From Akkermansia sp. (GTDB taxonomy: Bacteria; Verrucomicrobiota; Verrucomicrobiia; Verrucomicrobiales; Akkermansiaceae), in assembly GCA_017379255.1 (NCBI GenBank), contig JAFNWZ010000149.1:1-6517 (forward strand): a stretch of 6,517 nucleotides of DNA. Reading direction: 5' to 3'. Positions within the stretch are counted from its first letter, which is position 1. Each line of letters starts with the position of its first letter. Below the pieces are notes generated by a model, which saw nothing but the letters and a program-made list of their open reading frames with translations, did no database searches and was not told where the DNA came from. A program made the translations under genes and the position numbers. Positions 1 through 6,264 of the stretch are shown one piece after another.

Positions 1-487
1 GCAGCAGGGCGCAGCCCGGCGTGGTGTTGCTGGAGGTGGTGCGGCGCTCGCCATTATCGTTAATGATGGTACCGATGAGCCCGGCGCGCTGCCAGGCACT
101 GCGGAAGATGTGGTTCACCAGGTAGCTGATGGTGGTCTTGCCATTGGTGCCGGTGACACCCAGCACTACCATGTTGCTGCTGGGAAAATCGTGCCAGGCG
201 CTCATGAGCAGGCCGTCGGCAGCCTTGGTGTCCTTGACCTGTACCCAGAGGATACCCGCGGCCCTGGCGGCTTCGCTCACCGGGGTTTCTGCCACAATGG
301 CCACGGCGCCCGCGGCAATGGCGCCGTCTATGGCGGTGTGCCCGTCGAACTGCGTGCCGCGCACGGCCACGTAGCAGCAGCCGGGAATCACCTTGCGGCT
401 GTCATCGGTAAGCAGCGTGAGCGGCTTCTTGAGCTCGCCGCTGACGGTGGCTCCGGGCAGAATGCTGAAGATTTTCTTGGTATCCAT
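1..487 (-). CDS. murE: UDP-N-acetylmuramyl-tripeptide synthetase MurE, N-terminal part (cut by window edge)
   Basis: This is the 5' part of a Mur ligase. I read 162 codons from the ATG at 487 with no stop before the left edge. MurE is a cytoplasmic ATP-dependent ligase that adds the third stem-peptide residue (meso-DAP in most Gram-negatives) to UDP-MurNAc-L-Ala-D-Glu. Visible marks are the MurE N-terminal uridine-nucleotide domain (residues about 20-70, with DDSRKVIPG at 28-36 and GTQFDGHTAI at 44-53), the ATP-binding P-loop GVTGTNGKTT at 110-119, and GLIGTI followed by SNTTPG around 136-158. P-loop and N-domain together favour MurE over MurF, MurC and MurD. The substrate-selecting motif (DNPR for meso-DAP) lies outside the window, so DAP specificity is inferred from the neighbouring ddh. 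The start lies 26 nt after the ftsI stop, with no clear Shine-Dalgarno but a CACACACGCC tract before the ATG. It is probably co-transcribed with ftsI. Confidence 0.93.
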   Translation of the reverse strand, partial: MDTKKIFSILPGATVSGELKKPLTLLTDDSRKVIPGCCYVAVRGTQFDGHTAIDGAIAAGAVAIVAETPVSEAARAAGILWVQVKDTKAADGLLMSAWHDFPSSNMVVLGVTGTNGKTTISYLVNHIFRSAWQRAGLIGTIINDNGERRTTSSNTTPGCALL

Positions 488-513
488 GGCGTGTGTGCTT
501 CTGGTCTTGTTTC

Positions 514-2700
514 TTACTTCTTTAGATTAGCAGATTCTTCTTTACTGGCAAGATATTTTTCGTAGGCGGCGGGGTCGCTCGGGGTGAGGTTGAGCACGTT
601 GATGAAGCGCTCTGCCGCCGCGCGGAAAATCGGGGCAGCCACAGTGCCGCCGCCCGGGTTGCAATCGGTGGGGTGCGGCTCGTCTATCACGGTCATGACC
701 ACCAGTTTCGGGTCATCAATGGGCAGTACCCCGGCAAAGGATACGGTGTACACATTTTCCGCATAGCCACCGCCGGCTTTCACTTTCTTGGCGGTGCCGG
801 TCTTGCCGCCGATGCGGAAGCCGGGAATGGCGGCGGCCGTGGCGGTGCCGCGGCCGCATTCGCCGCTGCGCTGGGTCACGCTTTCCAGGGCGTAGCGCAG
901 GTCGCGTGCCGTGCTGGATTTCATGACGCGGCAGACTTCCTTCGGGGCGCATTCATCATACACCGCGCCTTCGGCGGTGATGATTTTGTCGATGAGGCGC
1001 GGTTTCATGCGCACGCCGTCATTGGCAATGGTGGCGTAGACCATGGCCATGTGCAGCGGGGAGACAGCCACGGAATATCCGTAGGCAATGCGTGAGTAGT
1101 TCACGATGTTCGAGCCGTCTGCCACCTGGCAGGTGCGCACGGAGGGCAGCTCGATGCCGGCGGGTTTGTCGAGCCCGAATTTCTCCAGGTATTCCTTGAA
1201 GTTCGGCCATTTGGCGATGAGGGCGATGCGCGCGGCGCCGGGGTTGCTGGATTTCTTGAGCACGCCCCACACCGGCAGGCTGTGGTAGTTGAACGGGCGG
1301 TCGTTGATGGCCTTGCTGCCAAAGCCCACAGAGAAAGGCTCGCAGCTTACATAGGCATTGATGCCCATGAGCCCCTTGTCCACCACAGAGGTGACGGCCA
1401 GCACCTTGAAGGTGGAGCCGGGTTCGTAGCTGGTCTGGCAGGCAAAGTTGAAATCGCCGGTCACGGGTTTGCCGTTGTCTTCCTTGAGCTCCCCGCGCTT
1501 GAACTTGCCTTTGTGGGTGATGATTTCCTTGGTGTTGAGGTCGAAGGCCGGGCGGCTCACCATGGCGAGGATATCGCCGGTCTTGGGGTCTACCACAATC
1601 ATGCAGCCTTTTTTGGCGCGGAAGTGGCGCATGCCTTTATCCAGCTCCTGCTCCACAATGGCCTGCAGGCGCATATCAATGGTGAGGCGCAGGCTCAGGC
1701 CGTCCTTGGGTGCCATGTAGCGGTCGTCCTCGTTGCTGAGCACCTGGCCGCGGGCGTTGTGGCGGTATTCGCGGATGCCGTTCACCCCGGCCAGGTAGCT
1801 GTCGAAATTGGCTTCCACGCCGCTCATACCCTTGTTCTCGTGGTCCACATAGCCGAGCACGTGGCAGAGCATCTCGGGCATCACATAGCTGCGGCGCAGT
1901 TCGGACTGCACCATGAGCCCGCGCAGGCGCGCGGCTTTCACCGCTTCCTTGATTTTGTCTGCCGTGTCGAAGCTCATGCCCTTGGCCAGCACAATCTGGT
2001 TGCGGTAGCGGCGGGTGGGCAGCCCCTTGGCGCGGGCTTCCTCATTGTGGCGTGCAATGGCGGTCTGCGCAATTTTTTCCACGATATCCTCGCGGGTCAT
2101 GAAGCGCTTCACGGTGCGGCCATTCACGTTTTCCTCAATTTCCTGGTGGGAGAGGAAGGGGTACAGGATTTCGGCTACCAGTTTGTCGTGCTGCTCAAAG
2201 TAGTGCTGCATGACGGCCTCGTCATATTCCATGAGGCGGTTGGCGCGGGCATCGGTCCGGTCGGTGCGGGCCGCGCGCGCGGCTTTCTCCTCATCGCTCA
2301 TATCGGCCTTGGCGTTGTTGAGCAGCTTGGCGCGGTAGTTATAGACCAGGCGGCGGCGTTCCTTGTCGTCGGTGAGGGTGTCCCAGCGGGGGTCGTGCAC
2401 GGCGTGGTTGTAGGCCAGGCCCTCCACCACGGCGGTGATTTCGCGCAGGTGGTAGCGGTCTGCCACCAGCTCTGCGCTCTGGATGTTGTTGGTGAGCAGT
2501 TCCTCGTTGCGGTCCATGATGATGCCGCGTTGCGCCGGGATGCGCTCGCGGTCGATGAGTTCATCTGCCGCGGTGCGGCTGGCGGCCACCTCCGGGGTGA
2601 TGTGCAGCTTCACCAGCTTCGTGGCGACGAAGCAGGAGATGCTCACGGCGACGCAGGTGAGAATCAGAGCGCGACCTGCAAATGGAACCTTGGTTTTCAC
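514..2700 (-). CDS. ftsI: Division-specific peptidoglycan transpeptidase FtsI (class B penicillin-binding protein, PBP3)
   Basis: A 728-residue class B PBP that cross-links septal peptidoglycan in the periplasm. Residues 8-27 form a single uncleaved membrane anchor. The N-terminal module shows the class B boxes QRGIIMDRN (57-65), RRSYVMPEM (269-277) and GMSGVEANFDSYLAG (291-305). The transpeptidase domain (about 340-700) has all three active-site motifs: STFK with nucleophile Ser429 (429-432), SSN (484-486) and KTG (633-635). No PASTA repeat is present, which argues against a SpoVD-type sporulation PBP; the dcw position between ftsL and murE supports FtsI. The start is GTG: an in-frame TGA lies two codons upstream and the next Met is residue 62, so only this GTG keeps the membrane anchor. 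It is longer than E. coli FtsI (588 aa), mainly because of a charged insertion at roughly 100-230 and a short polar C-terminal tail. The gap to ftsL is 31 nt with no clear ribosome-binding site. Confidence 0.95.
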   Translation of the reverse strand: MKTKVPFAGRALILTCVAVSISCFVATKLVKLHITPEVAASRTAADELIDRERIPAQRGIIMDRNEELLTNNIQSAELVADRYHLREITAVVEGLAYNHAVHDPRWDTLTDDKERRRLVYNYRAKLLNNAKADMSDEEKAARAARTDRTDARANRLMEYDEAVMQHYFEQHDKLVAEILYPFLSHQEIEENVNGRTVKRFMTREDIVEKIAQTAIARHNEEARAKGLPTRRYRNQIVLAKGMSFDTADKIKEAVKAARLRGLMVQSELRRSYVMPEMLCHVLGYVDHENKGMSGVEANFDSYLAGVNGIREYRHNARGQVLSNEDDRYMAPKDGLSLRLTIDMRLQAIVEQELDKGMRHFRAKKGCMIVVDPKTGDILAMVSRPAFDLNTKEIITHKGKFKRGELKEDNGKPVTGDFNFACQTSYEPGSTFKVLAVTSVVDKGLMGINAYVSCEPFSVGFGSKAINDRPFNYHSLPVWGVLKKSSNPGAARIALIAKWPNFKEYLEKFGLDKPAGIELPSVRTCQVADGSNIVNYSRIAYGYSVAVSPLHMAMVYATIANDGVRMKPRLIDKIITAEGAVYDECAPKEVCRVMKSSTARDLRYALESVTQRSGECGRGTATAAAIPGFRIGGKTGTAKKVKAGGGYAENVYTVSFAGVLPIDDPKLVVMTVIDEPHPTDCNPGGGTVAAPIFRAAAERFINVLNLTPSDPAAYEKYLASKEESANLKK

Positions 2701-2731
2701 GAATCAGAAAGGCGGCGGGCTGTGCGGGGGA

Positions 2732-3079
2732 TTAACGGTGGATAACAGCCATGCCGCTGTCCTGCAGGCGGCGCGCCAGTTCAATCTGGCTGCGGTCTAT
2801 ATCTCGCAGGGTGGAGCGGTCCTGGCTCAGGCGGTCGCGCATGGCCCAGCGGTTGGTGAGGGCATTGGTCTTGGCGCGGTGCTGGTTCGTGTTCATGTTG
2901 CACACAGCAATCTCGCGGTTGATGTTGCTGATTTCTGTGCGCACGGTCACCTGGTCATTCTTGAGCAGGGAATAGGTGATGCCTCCGGCAGACACGAGAA
3001 TGGCAAACACAACCATCCACACCAGGAAGCTGAAGCTTACCTGGTCGGCGTAGCGGGATGATGTGCTGCTCGGGGGCAT
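2732..3079 (-). CDS. ftsL: FtsL-like bitopic division protein
   Basis: A 115-residue small membrane protein. A polar N-terminus of about 15 residues (cytoplasmic in FtsL) precedes one hydrophobic segment, about 17-39 (rich in V, F, L, I, W). After it comes a hydrophilic, probably periplasmic helix with regularly spaced I/L/N/R residues (about 42-105) that could form a coiled coil. FtsL works with FtsB and FtsQ to recruit and activate the FtsW-FtsI synthase at the septum. FtsL sequences diverge too far for recognition by motif, so the call rests on size, topology and position between rsmH and ftsI, where ftsL sits in most dcw clusters. Start ATG 3079 lies 21 nt after the rsmH stop and follows a CACACACACCGCA tract without Shine-Dalgarno. 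A single Cys (60) lies in the helix. Alternative: an unrelated small membrane coiled-coil protein. Confidence 0.72.
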   Translation of the reverse strand: MPPSSTSSRYADQVSFSFLVWMVVFAILVSAGGITYSLLKNDQVTVRTEISNINREIAVCNMNTNQHRAKTNALTNRWAMRDRLSQDRSTLRDIDRSQIELARRLQDSGMAVIHR

Positions 3080-3100
3080 TGCGGTGTGTGTGGAAGTGGG

Positions 3101-4570
3101 TTACAGCTTTTCGATGACGCGGAGCTTGGCGCTGCGGGCGCGCGGGTTGGCGGCCAGTTCCGCCTCGCCGGCGACGATGGGTTTGCGGGTGACCAGCCGG
3201 GCGGCGTACTCCGGGTTAGGGCGCGGGGCGGGCCACTCCGGACGGTCGATTTCCGGGCGGGTCACGCGGTCGAAGTAGCGCTTCACGGCGCGGTCCTCCA
3301 GGCTGTGGAAGGTGATGATGGCGAAGCGCCCGCCGCTCTTGAGCAGGCCCAGGCCGCTTTCCAGCAGGGCATCCAGCGCGCCCAGCTCATCGTTCACGGC
3401 GATGCGCAGTGCCTGGAAGGAGCGGGTGGCGGGGTGCTGCTTGCCCTTGCGGGGCAGCACGCTGGCGATGATGTCTGCCAGCTGGGTGGTGGTGGTGATG
3501 GGGGCTTTGGCGCGTTCCTGCACAATGCGGCGTGCAATGGCGCGGCTGGCGCGCTCTTCTCCGTATTGCCACAGGATGTCCGCCAGCTCGCTCTCTGCGG
3601 CGGTGTTCACGATATCGGCGGCGCTGCGGGGGGCTGCCGGGTTCATGCGCATATCCAGCGGGCCTTCTGCCAGGAAGGAGAACCCGCGTTCTGCCTGGTC
3701 AACCTGCGGGGAGGAGATGCCGATGTCGGCCAGGATGCCATCCACGGCATCGAGCCCGGCTTCGCGGAGCAGGGTGGCGGCGTTGCGGAAGTTGCCTGCC
3801 ACGATGTGCAGGCGCTCGCCATAGGCCGCCAGGCGCTTGCGGGCTGCCTTGCGGGCGGCGGGGTCCTGGTCGATTCCCCATACCGTTGCGCCTTGCTCCA
3901 GCATCAGCTCGCTGTGGCCGCCACCACCCAGGGTGGCATCCACCAGCACGCGGCCCACTGCCGGTTGCAGGGCTTCCACGGCTTCGGCTCGCAGCACCGT
4001 CACATGGTGGAACGGGGTGGCCGCTCCTTCGTCGTCGGATTCTGTGTCAGCACCGGCCTCGTTCTGCTCGGCGCGGCAGCTTTCCTGCCATTCGGCGGCT
4101 TCGGCAGGGCTCAGGGCTTCCACCAGCGGGGTGGCGCACCACTGCAGCTCCGGCGTGCTGGCGGTCCAGCGGTTCACCAGGGTGTCGATGCCTTCTTCAC
4201 CCACCAGCTCTGCCAGGATGGTGGCGCTGCACGGCGTCAGCCGGTAGGCCAGCACGGCTTCCTCGCGCTGCAGCTTCGCTGCCAGTGCGCCCACGCGCGT
4301 AAGGGAAAGGCTGGCCGCGGCGCAGGTGTCCAGGGGCTTCGCTATGCATTCGGCAGACAGCTCGCGCAGTGCGTCCCCCAGCTTGGCCAGGGTACCGCGT
4401 GCGCCCTTGATGCCCGCATCGCGCATACGCGCGAGCAAGTCGCGCCGGGCGGTCTGCCAGGCTTCCAGCTGCTCGGCGGGCAGGGCTCCATCCTCCCACA
4501 CCAGCACCTTGTAGCAGGTGCCGCCGGGGGGGCTTGCCGCCGCGTGGCTCTGTGTTGCTACCTTGCTCAT
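3101..4570 (-). CDS. rsmH: 16S rRNA (cytosine-1402-N4)-methyltransferase RsmH with a long N-terminal extension
   Basis: RsmH (MraW) uses S-adenosylmethionine to methylate N4 of C1402 in the 16S rRNA decoding centre. The catalytic part spans about residues 186-489 and aligns with whole RsmH proteins of about 310 residues. Its motifs are HHVTVL (188-193), the SAM-binding loop VDATLGGGGHS (210-220), WGIDQDP (231-237), GISSPQVDQAERGFSF (284-299) with GPLDMRMN (303-310), HPATRSFQALRIAVN (379-393), TFHSLEDRAVKRYF (420-433) and C-terminal NPRARSAKLRVIE (475-487). In front lie about 185 residues I do not recognise: a helical, Ala/Leu/Glu-rich region with six scattered Cys (19, 75, 83, 114, 145, 165) and an acidic linker (about 168-184). 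The ATG overlaps the mraZ TGA (ATGA), which suggests translational coupling and supports the long form. An in-frame GTG at codon 190 is a poor alternative because it would cut off the conserved HH. Confidence 0.95.
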   Translation of the reverse strand: MSKVATQSHAAASPPGGTCYKVLVWEDGALPAEQLEAWQTARRDLLARMRDAGIKGARGTLAKLGDALRELSAECIAKPLDTCAAASLSLTRVGALAAKLQREEAVLAYRLTPCSATILAELVGEEGIDTLVNRWTASTPELQWCATPLVEALSPAEAAEWQESCRAEQNEAGADTESDDEGAATPFHHVTVLRAEAVEALQPAVGRVLVDATLGGGGHSELMLEQGATVWGIDQDPAARKAARKRLAAYGERLHIVAGNFRNAATLLREAGLDAVDGILADIGISSPQVDQAERGFSFLAEGPLDMRMNPAAPRSAADIVNTAAESELADILWQYGEERASRAIARRIVQERAKAPITTTTQLADIIASVLPRKGKQHPATRSFQALRIAVNDELGALDALLESGLGLLKSGGRFAIITFHSLEDRAVKRYFDRVTRPEIDRPEWPAPRPNPEYAARLVTRKPIVAGEAELAANPRARSAKLRVIEKL

Positions 4571-5037
4571 GTGAGTATGCCGAATACTTTGTCCAGTTCC
4601 AGTTTCGCCAGGGCATCGGGTGCTTTCGTGGCCTCGAAGTCAGCCGGTGCCCAGATTTCGAAATACGTTCCGCGGCCAACCACGGTCGCGGTGTCCGCCA
4701 GTTTCAGGCGTTCGCGCTGTGCCTTGGGTATCAGGAGCTTGCCCTGGCTGCTCACCTCGGCCTCGAAGCTCAGGCCGATGATGGTGCCCAGGTAGCGGTT
4801 CACGGCCGCAGGGTCGAATCCACGTGCTTCAGCGTGGCTCCGGATGCCGTTCACCATCTCCTCAAAGCTTTCCTTTGTGTAGCATTTCAGTGTCGGATAC
4901 CCTTCATTCTGAGCATCTATCATCCACAGCGTAGCCCCCTGCGCGTCACGCCAGCCTGCCGGAATCGCCAGGCGACTCTTCGGGTCGAGCTTGTGCGTCA
5001 CGTTGCCCGTGAACATTACTGTGGAGACACTATTCAT
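4567..5037 (-). CDS. mraZ: Transcriptional regulator MraZ
   Basis: A 156-residue MraZ from ATG 5037. MraZ is a SpoVT/AbrB-fold DNA-binding protein that forms ring-shaped oligomers and regulates the dcw promoter in E. coli and mycoplasmas. Both half-repeats are visible: MFTGNVTHKLDPKSRLAIPAG near the N-terminus, matching the family start (MF-G-...LD-KGRL-IP), then SFEAEVSSQGKLLIP followed by RERLKLADTATVVGRGTYFEIW. Three starts are possible. TTG 5094 would give 175 residues, but its first codons are the operator repeats, so I reject it. ATG 5037 has an AGGAAAG about 13 nt upstream. ATG 5016 begins exactly at the family N-terminus (MFTGN) but has no ribosome-binding site. I chose 5037; 5016 is nearly as good. 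It is the first gene of the operon, and its stop overlaps the rsmH start by 4 nt. Confidence 0.93.
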   Translation of the reverse strand: MNSVSTVMFTGNVTHKLDPKSRLAIPAGWRDAQGATLWMIDAQNEGYPTLKCYTKESFEEMVNGIRSHAEARGFDPAAVNRYLGTIIGLSFEAEVSSQGKLLIPKAQRERLKLADTATVVGRGTYFEIWAPADFEATKAPDALAKLELDKVFGILT

Positions 5038-5046
5038 GCGTTTTGG

Positions 5047-5087
5047 TGCACTTTCCTGCACCCCCAGTACACTCCAATACACCTCAA
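5047..5087 (-). promoter_or_regulatory. Probable MraZ operator: G-rich boxes repeated every 10 bp
   Basis: Read on the minus strand, boxes TGAGG (5086-5082), TGGAG (5076-5072) and TGGGG (5066-5062) start exactly 10 bp apart with 5-nt spacers, followed by GGAAAGTG (5056-5049). The same ladder shows as GTGTA, GTGTA, GTGCA, GTGCA beginning at 5082, 5072, 5061 and 5051. E. coli MraZ is known to bind direct TGGGN repeats with 5-nt spacers, and mycoplasma MraZ binds AAAGTG-type repeats in front of its own gene. Position just before mraZ and helical-turn spacing both fit autoregulation. Binding by this MraZ is inferred. Confidence 0.7.
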
Positions 5088-5094
5088 AAGTCAA
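5066..5094 (-). promoter_or_regulatory. Possible second mraZ promoter overlapping the operator
   Basis: TTGACT (5094-5089) and TGTACT (5071-5066) on the minus strand are separated by 17 nt. The -10 is weak (4 of 6) and is made of operator repeat bases, so the match may be chance. If real, MraZ binding would occlude it directly. Confidence 0.25.
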
Positions 5095-5111
5095 TTCAAA
5101 TTTGTGTTTTT

Positions 5112-5139
5112 ATGATAAATTTATTTCTGCCGTGGTCAA
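5112..5139 (-). promoter_or_regulatory. Putative sigma70-type promoter of the mraZ (dcw) operon
   Basis: On the minus strand, TTGACC (5139-5134, 5 of 6 to consensus) is followed after 16 nt by TATCAT (5117-5112, 5 of 6), in an AT-rich patch that stands out from the GC-rich surroundings. A transcript would start near 5105, about 20 bp before the G-rich operator, so MraZ bound there could block escape or elongation. Inferred from consensus only. Confidence 0.55.
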
Positions 5140-5215
5140 TTTGCCGGAGAAGCCGGCCGTGTCGCGCGCGCCTGGATGAGGTATATGTAAGAATAATTCT
5201 AAAAAGTATGACAAC

Positions 5216-5236
5216 GCGCAAATCTGCGCTTGCGCA
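5216..5236. repeat. Triple GCGCA/TGCGC inverted-repeat array upstream of ddh
   Basis: Three 5-bp half-sites alternate: GCGCA (5216-5220), TGCGC (5225-5229) and GCGCA (5232-5236), separated by AATC and TT. The last two form the palindrome TGCGCTTGCGCA. The array overlaps the putative ddh -35 (5230-5235), where an operator would lie. No regulator can be named; it could also be GC-rich coincidence. Confidence 0.4.
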
Positions 5237-5258
5237 GGTGCGGGGCTTCGTATACAAT
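5230..5258 (+). promoter_or_regulatory. Putative ddh promoter
   Basis: TACAAT (5253-5258, 5 of 6 to the -10 consensus, within TATACAAT) lies 17 nt after TTGCGC (5230-5235, only the TTG matching). Transcription would begin near 5265 and give a leader of about 55 nt before the ATG at 5320. The -10 is convincing and the -35 weak, which would fit dependence on an activator or simply moderate strength. Confidence 0.45.
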
Positions 5259-5269
5259 ACCGGCATAGC

Positions 5270-5287
5270 AGGAAATGATTATTTCCT
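5270..5287 (+). other. Small perfect hairpin in the ddh leader
   Basis: AGGAAAT (5270-5276) and ATTTCCT (5281-5287) form a perfect 7-bp stem around a GATT loop, at the predicted 5' end of the ddh transcript. No T-run follows immediately, so it is not a terminator; it could affect mRNA stability. The AGGA here is 46 nt from the ATG and cannot be its ribosome-binding site. No riboswitch architecture is recognisable. Confidence 0.4.
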
Positions 5288-5319
5288 TTCAGATAATTCT
5301 TTAACACCCCCACGGAAAG

Positions 5320-6201
5320 ATGATTAAGGTAGCCATCGTAGGATACGGGAATATCGGCAAGTACTCAGTTGACGCCCTGCGCGCTGCGCCCGATATGGAA
5401 TTAGTAGGCATTGTACGCCGCGCCGGGAGCGCACCGGTGCATGGAATTAAAACCGTGTCAGATATAGACGAGCTGGGGCAGGTGGATGTGGCCCTGCTGT
5501 GCACCCCCACCCGCAGCGTGGAGGAAACGGCACTCCCCCTGCTGGCCAGGGGTATCAACACCGTGGACAGCTATGATATCCACGGCGGCATCGTGGACCT
5601 GCGCCGCTCCCTGGGCGCGCAGGCCCGGGCCAACAAGGCCGTGGCGGTCATCTCCGCCGGCTGGGACCCCGGTTCCGACTCCGTCATGCGCACCATGATG
5701 CTGGCCATGGCGCCCAAGGGCATCACCTACACCAACTTCGGCCCCGGCATGAGCATGGGCCACAGCGTGGTGGCCCGCTCCAAGGCCGGCGTGAAGGACG
5801 CCCTCTCCCTCACCATCCCCACCGGTTCCGGCGTGCACCGCCGCATGGTCTATGTGCAGCTGGAGGACGGCGCTGACTTTGCCGCAGTGGAAGCCGCCAT
5901 CAAGGCAGATGACTACTTCTGCCACGATGAAACGCATGTGAAGCAGGTGGACGACATCGACTCCCTGCGCGACATGGGCCACGGCGTGTACATGGAGCGC
6001 AAGGGTGTTTCCGGCACCACGCAGAACCAGATCTTCAAGTTCGAGATGCGCATCAACAACCCGGCCCTCACCGCCCAGGTGATGGTGAGCGCCGCCCGCG
6101 CCAGCATGCGCCTGGCCCCCGGTTGCTACACCCTGCCGGAAATCCCGCCCATGGACTTCTGCCCCGGCGACCGCGAAACCCTCATCGCCCAGCTGGTGTA
6201 A
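5320..6201 (+). CDS. ddh: meso-diaminopimelate dehydrogenase
   Basis: A 293-residue NADP-dependent amino-acid dehydrogenase (EC 1.4.1.16). It interconverts L-tetrahydrodipicolinate plus ammonia with meso-2,6-diaminopimelate in the cytoplasm, bypassing the multi-step acyl-DAP branch and feeding both lysine and peptidoglycan. The Rossmann dinucleotide loop is GYGNIG (8-13). Family signatures follow: CTPTRSVE (61-68), NTVDSYDIH (80-88), [10 protein letters not shown] (112-121), GPGMSMGH (141-148), [13 protein letters not shown] (166-178) and the C-terminal [11 protein letters not shown]...[11 protein letters not shown] (243-277). These resemble the roughly 300-residue Bacteroides/Firmicutes Ddh more than the longer Corynebacterium enzyme. 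The start ATG matches the family N-terminus; GGAAAG sits directly against it, too close for a normal Shine-Dalgarno. Codons become strongly C/G-ending after about codon 50, while the first 50 are more relaxed. The gene is divergent from mraZ, has its own promoter and terminator, and appears monocistronic. Confidence 0.95.
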   Translation: MIKVAIVGYGNIGKYSVDALRAAPDMELVGIVRRAGSAPVHGIKTVSDIDELGQVDVALLCTPTRSVEETALPLLARGINTVDSYDIHGGIVDLRRSLGAQARANKAVAVISAGWDPGSDSVMRTMMLAMAPKGITYTNFGPGMSMGHSVVARSKAGVKDALSLTIPTGSGVHRRMVYVQLEDGADFAAVEAAIKADDYFCHDETHVKQVDDIDSLRDMGHGVYMERKGVSGTTQNQIFKFEMRINNPALTAQVMVSAARASMRLAPGCYTLPEIPPMDFCPGDRETLIAQLV

Positions 6202-6227
6202 GCCCGGCACCTGTTCCCTCCTTTATC

Positions 6228-6264
6228 ACCGGGGCAAGCCATCAGGCTTTCCCCGGTTTTTTTT
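6228..6264 (+). terminator. Rho-independent terminator of ddh
   Basis: Stem ACCGGGG (6228-6234) pairs with CCCCGGT (6251-6257), and AAGCC (6236-6240) with GGCTT (6245-6249), around an ATCA loop with a single C/T mismatch. A run of eight T (6257-6264) follows. It lies 27 nt after the ddh stop. The opposite strand lacks a T-run, so it acts on plus-strand transcripts. Confidence 0.93.

Noticed and set aside
1282..2745. 487-codon plus-strand open frame opposite ftsI
   Set aside because: Antisense shadow of ftsI: Val/His/Gly/Ala-rich, no domain recognised, and no promoter or ribosome-binding site of its own.
4001..4028. Internal start for a short RsmH at GTG 4003, with AGGAG at 4028-4024
   Set aside because: The AGGAG is about 20 nt from the GTG, too far for normal initiation, and this start would lose the conserved HH of HHVTVL.
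3086..4795. 569-codon plus-strand open frame opposite rsmH and mraZ
   Set aside because: It lies antisense to two clearly recognised genes, has biased Gly/Ala/His/Gln composition with no known motif, and is what GC-rich third positions produce on the opposite strand.
5038..5094. Longer MraZ starting at TTG 5094
   Set aside because: The added 19 codons are formed by the 10-bp operator boxes and do not match the MraZ family N-terminus.
5190..5300. Repeated ATAATTCT at 5193-5200 and 5293-5300 and the palindrome AGAATAATTCT at 5190-5200
   Set aside because: Eight-base AT-rich identity 100 bp apart in an AT-rich spacer is easily chance; no further structure supports it.
5110..5313. 67-codon minus-strand open frame in the divergent control region
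   Set aside because: It overlaps the predicted promoters of both mraZ and ddh and has no recognisable motif.
5458..6210. 250-codon minus-strand open frame opposite ddh
   Set aside because: His/Gly/Ala/Val-rich mirror of ddh codon bias; ddh itself has full family motifs.
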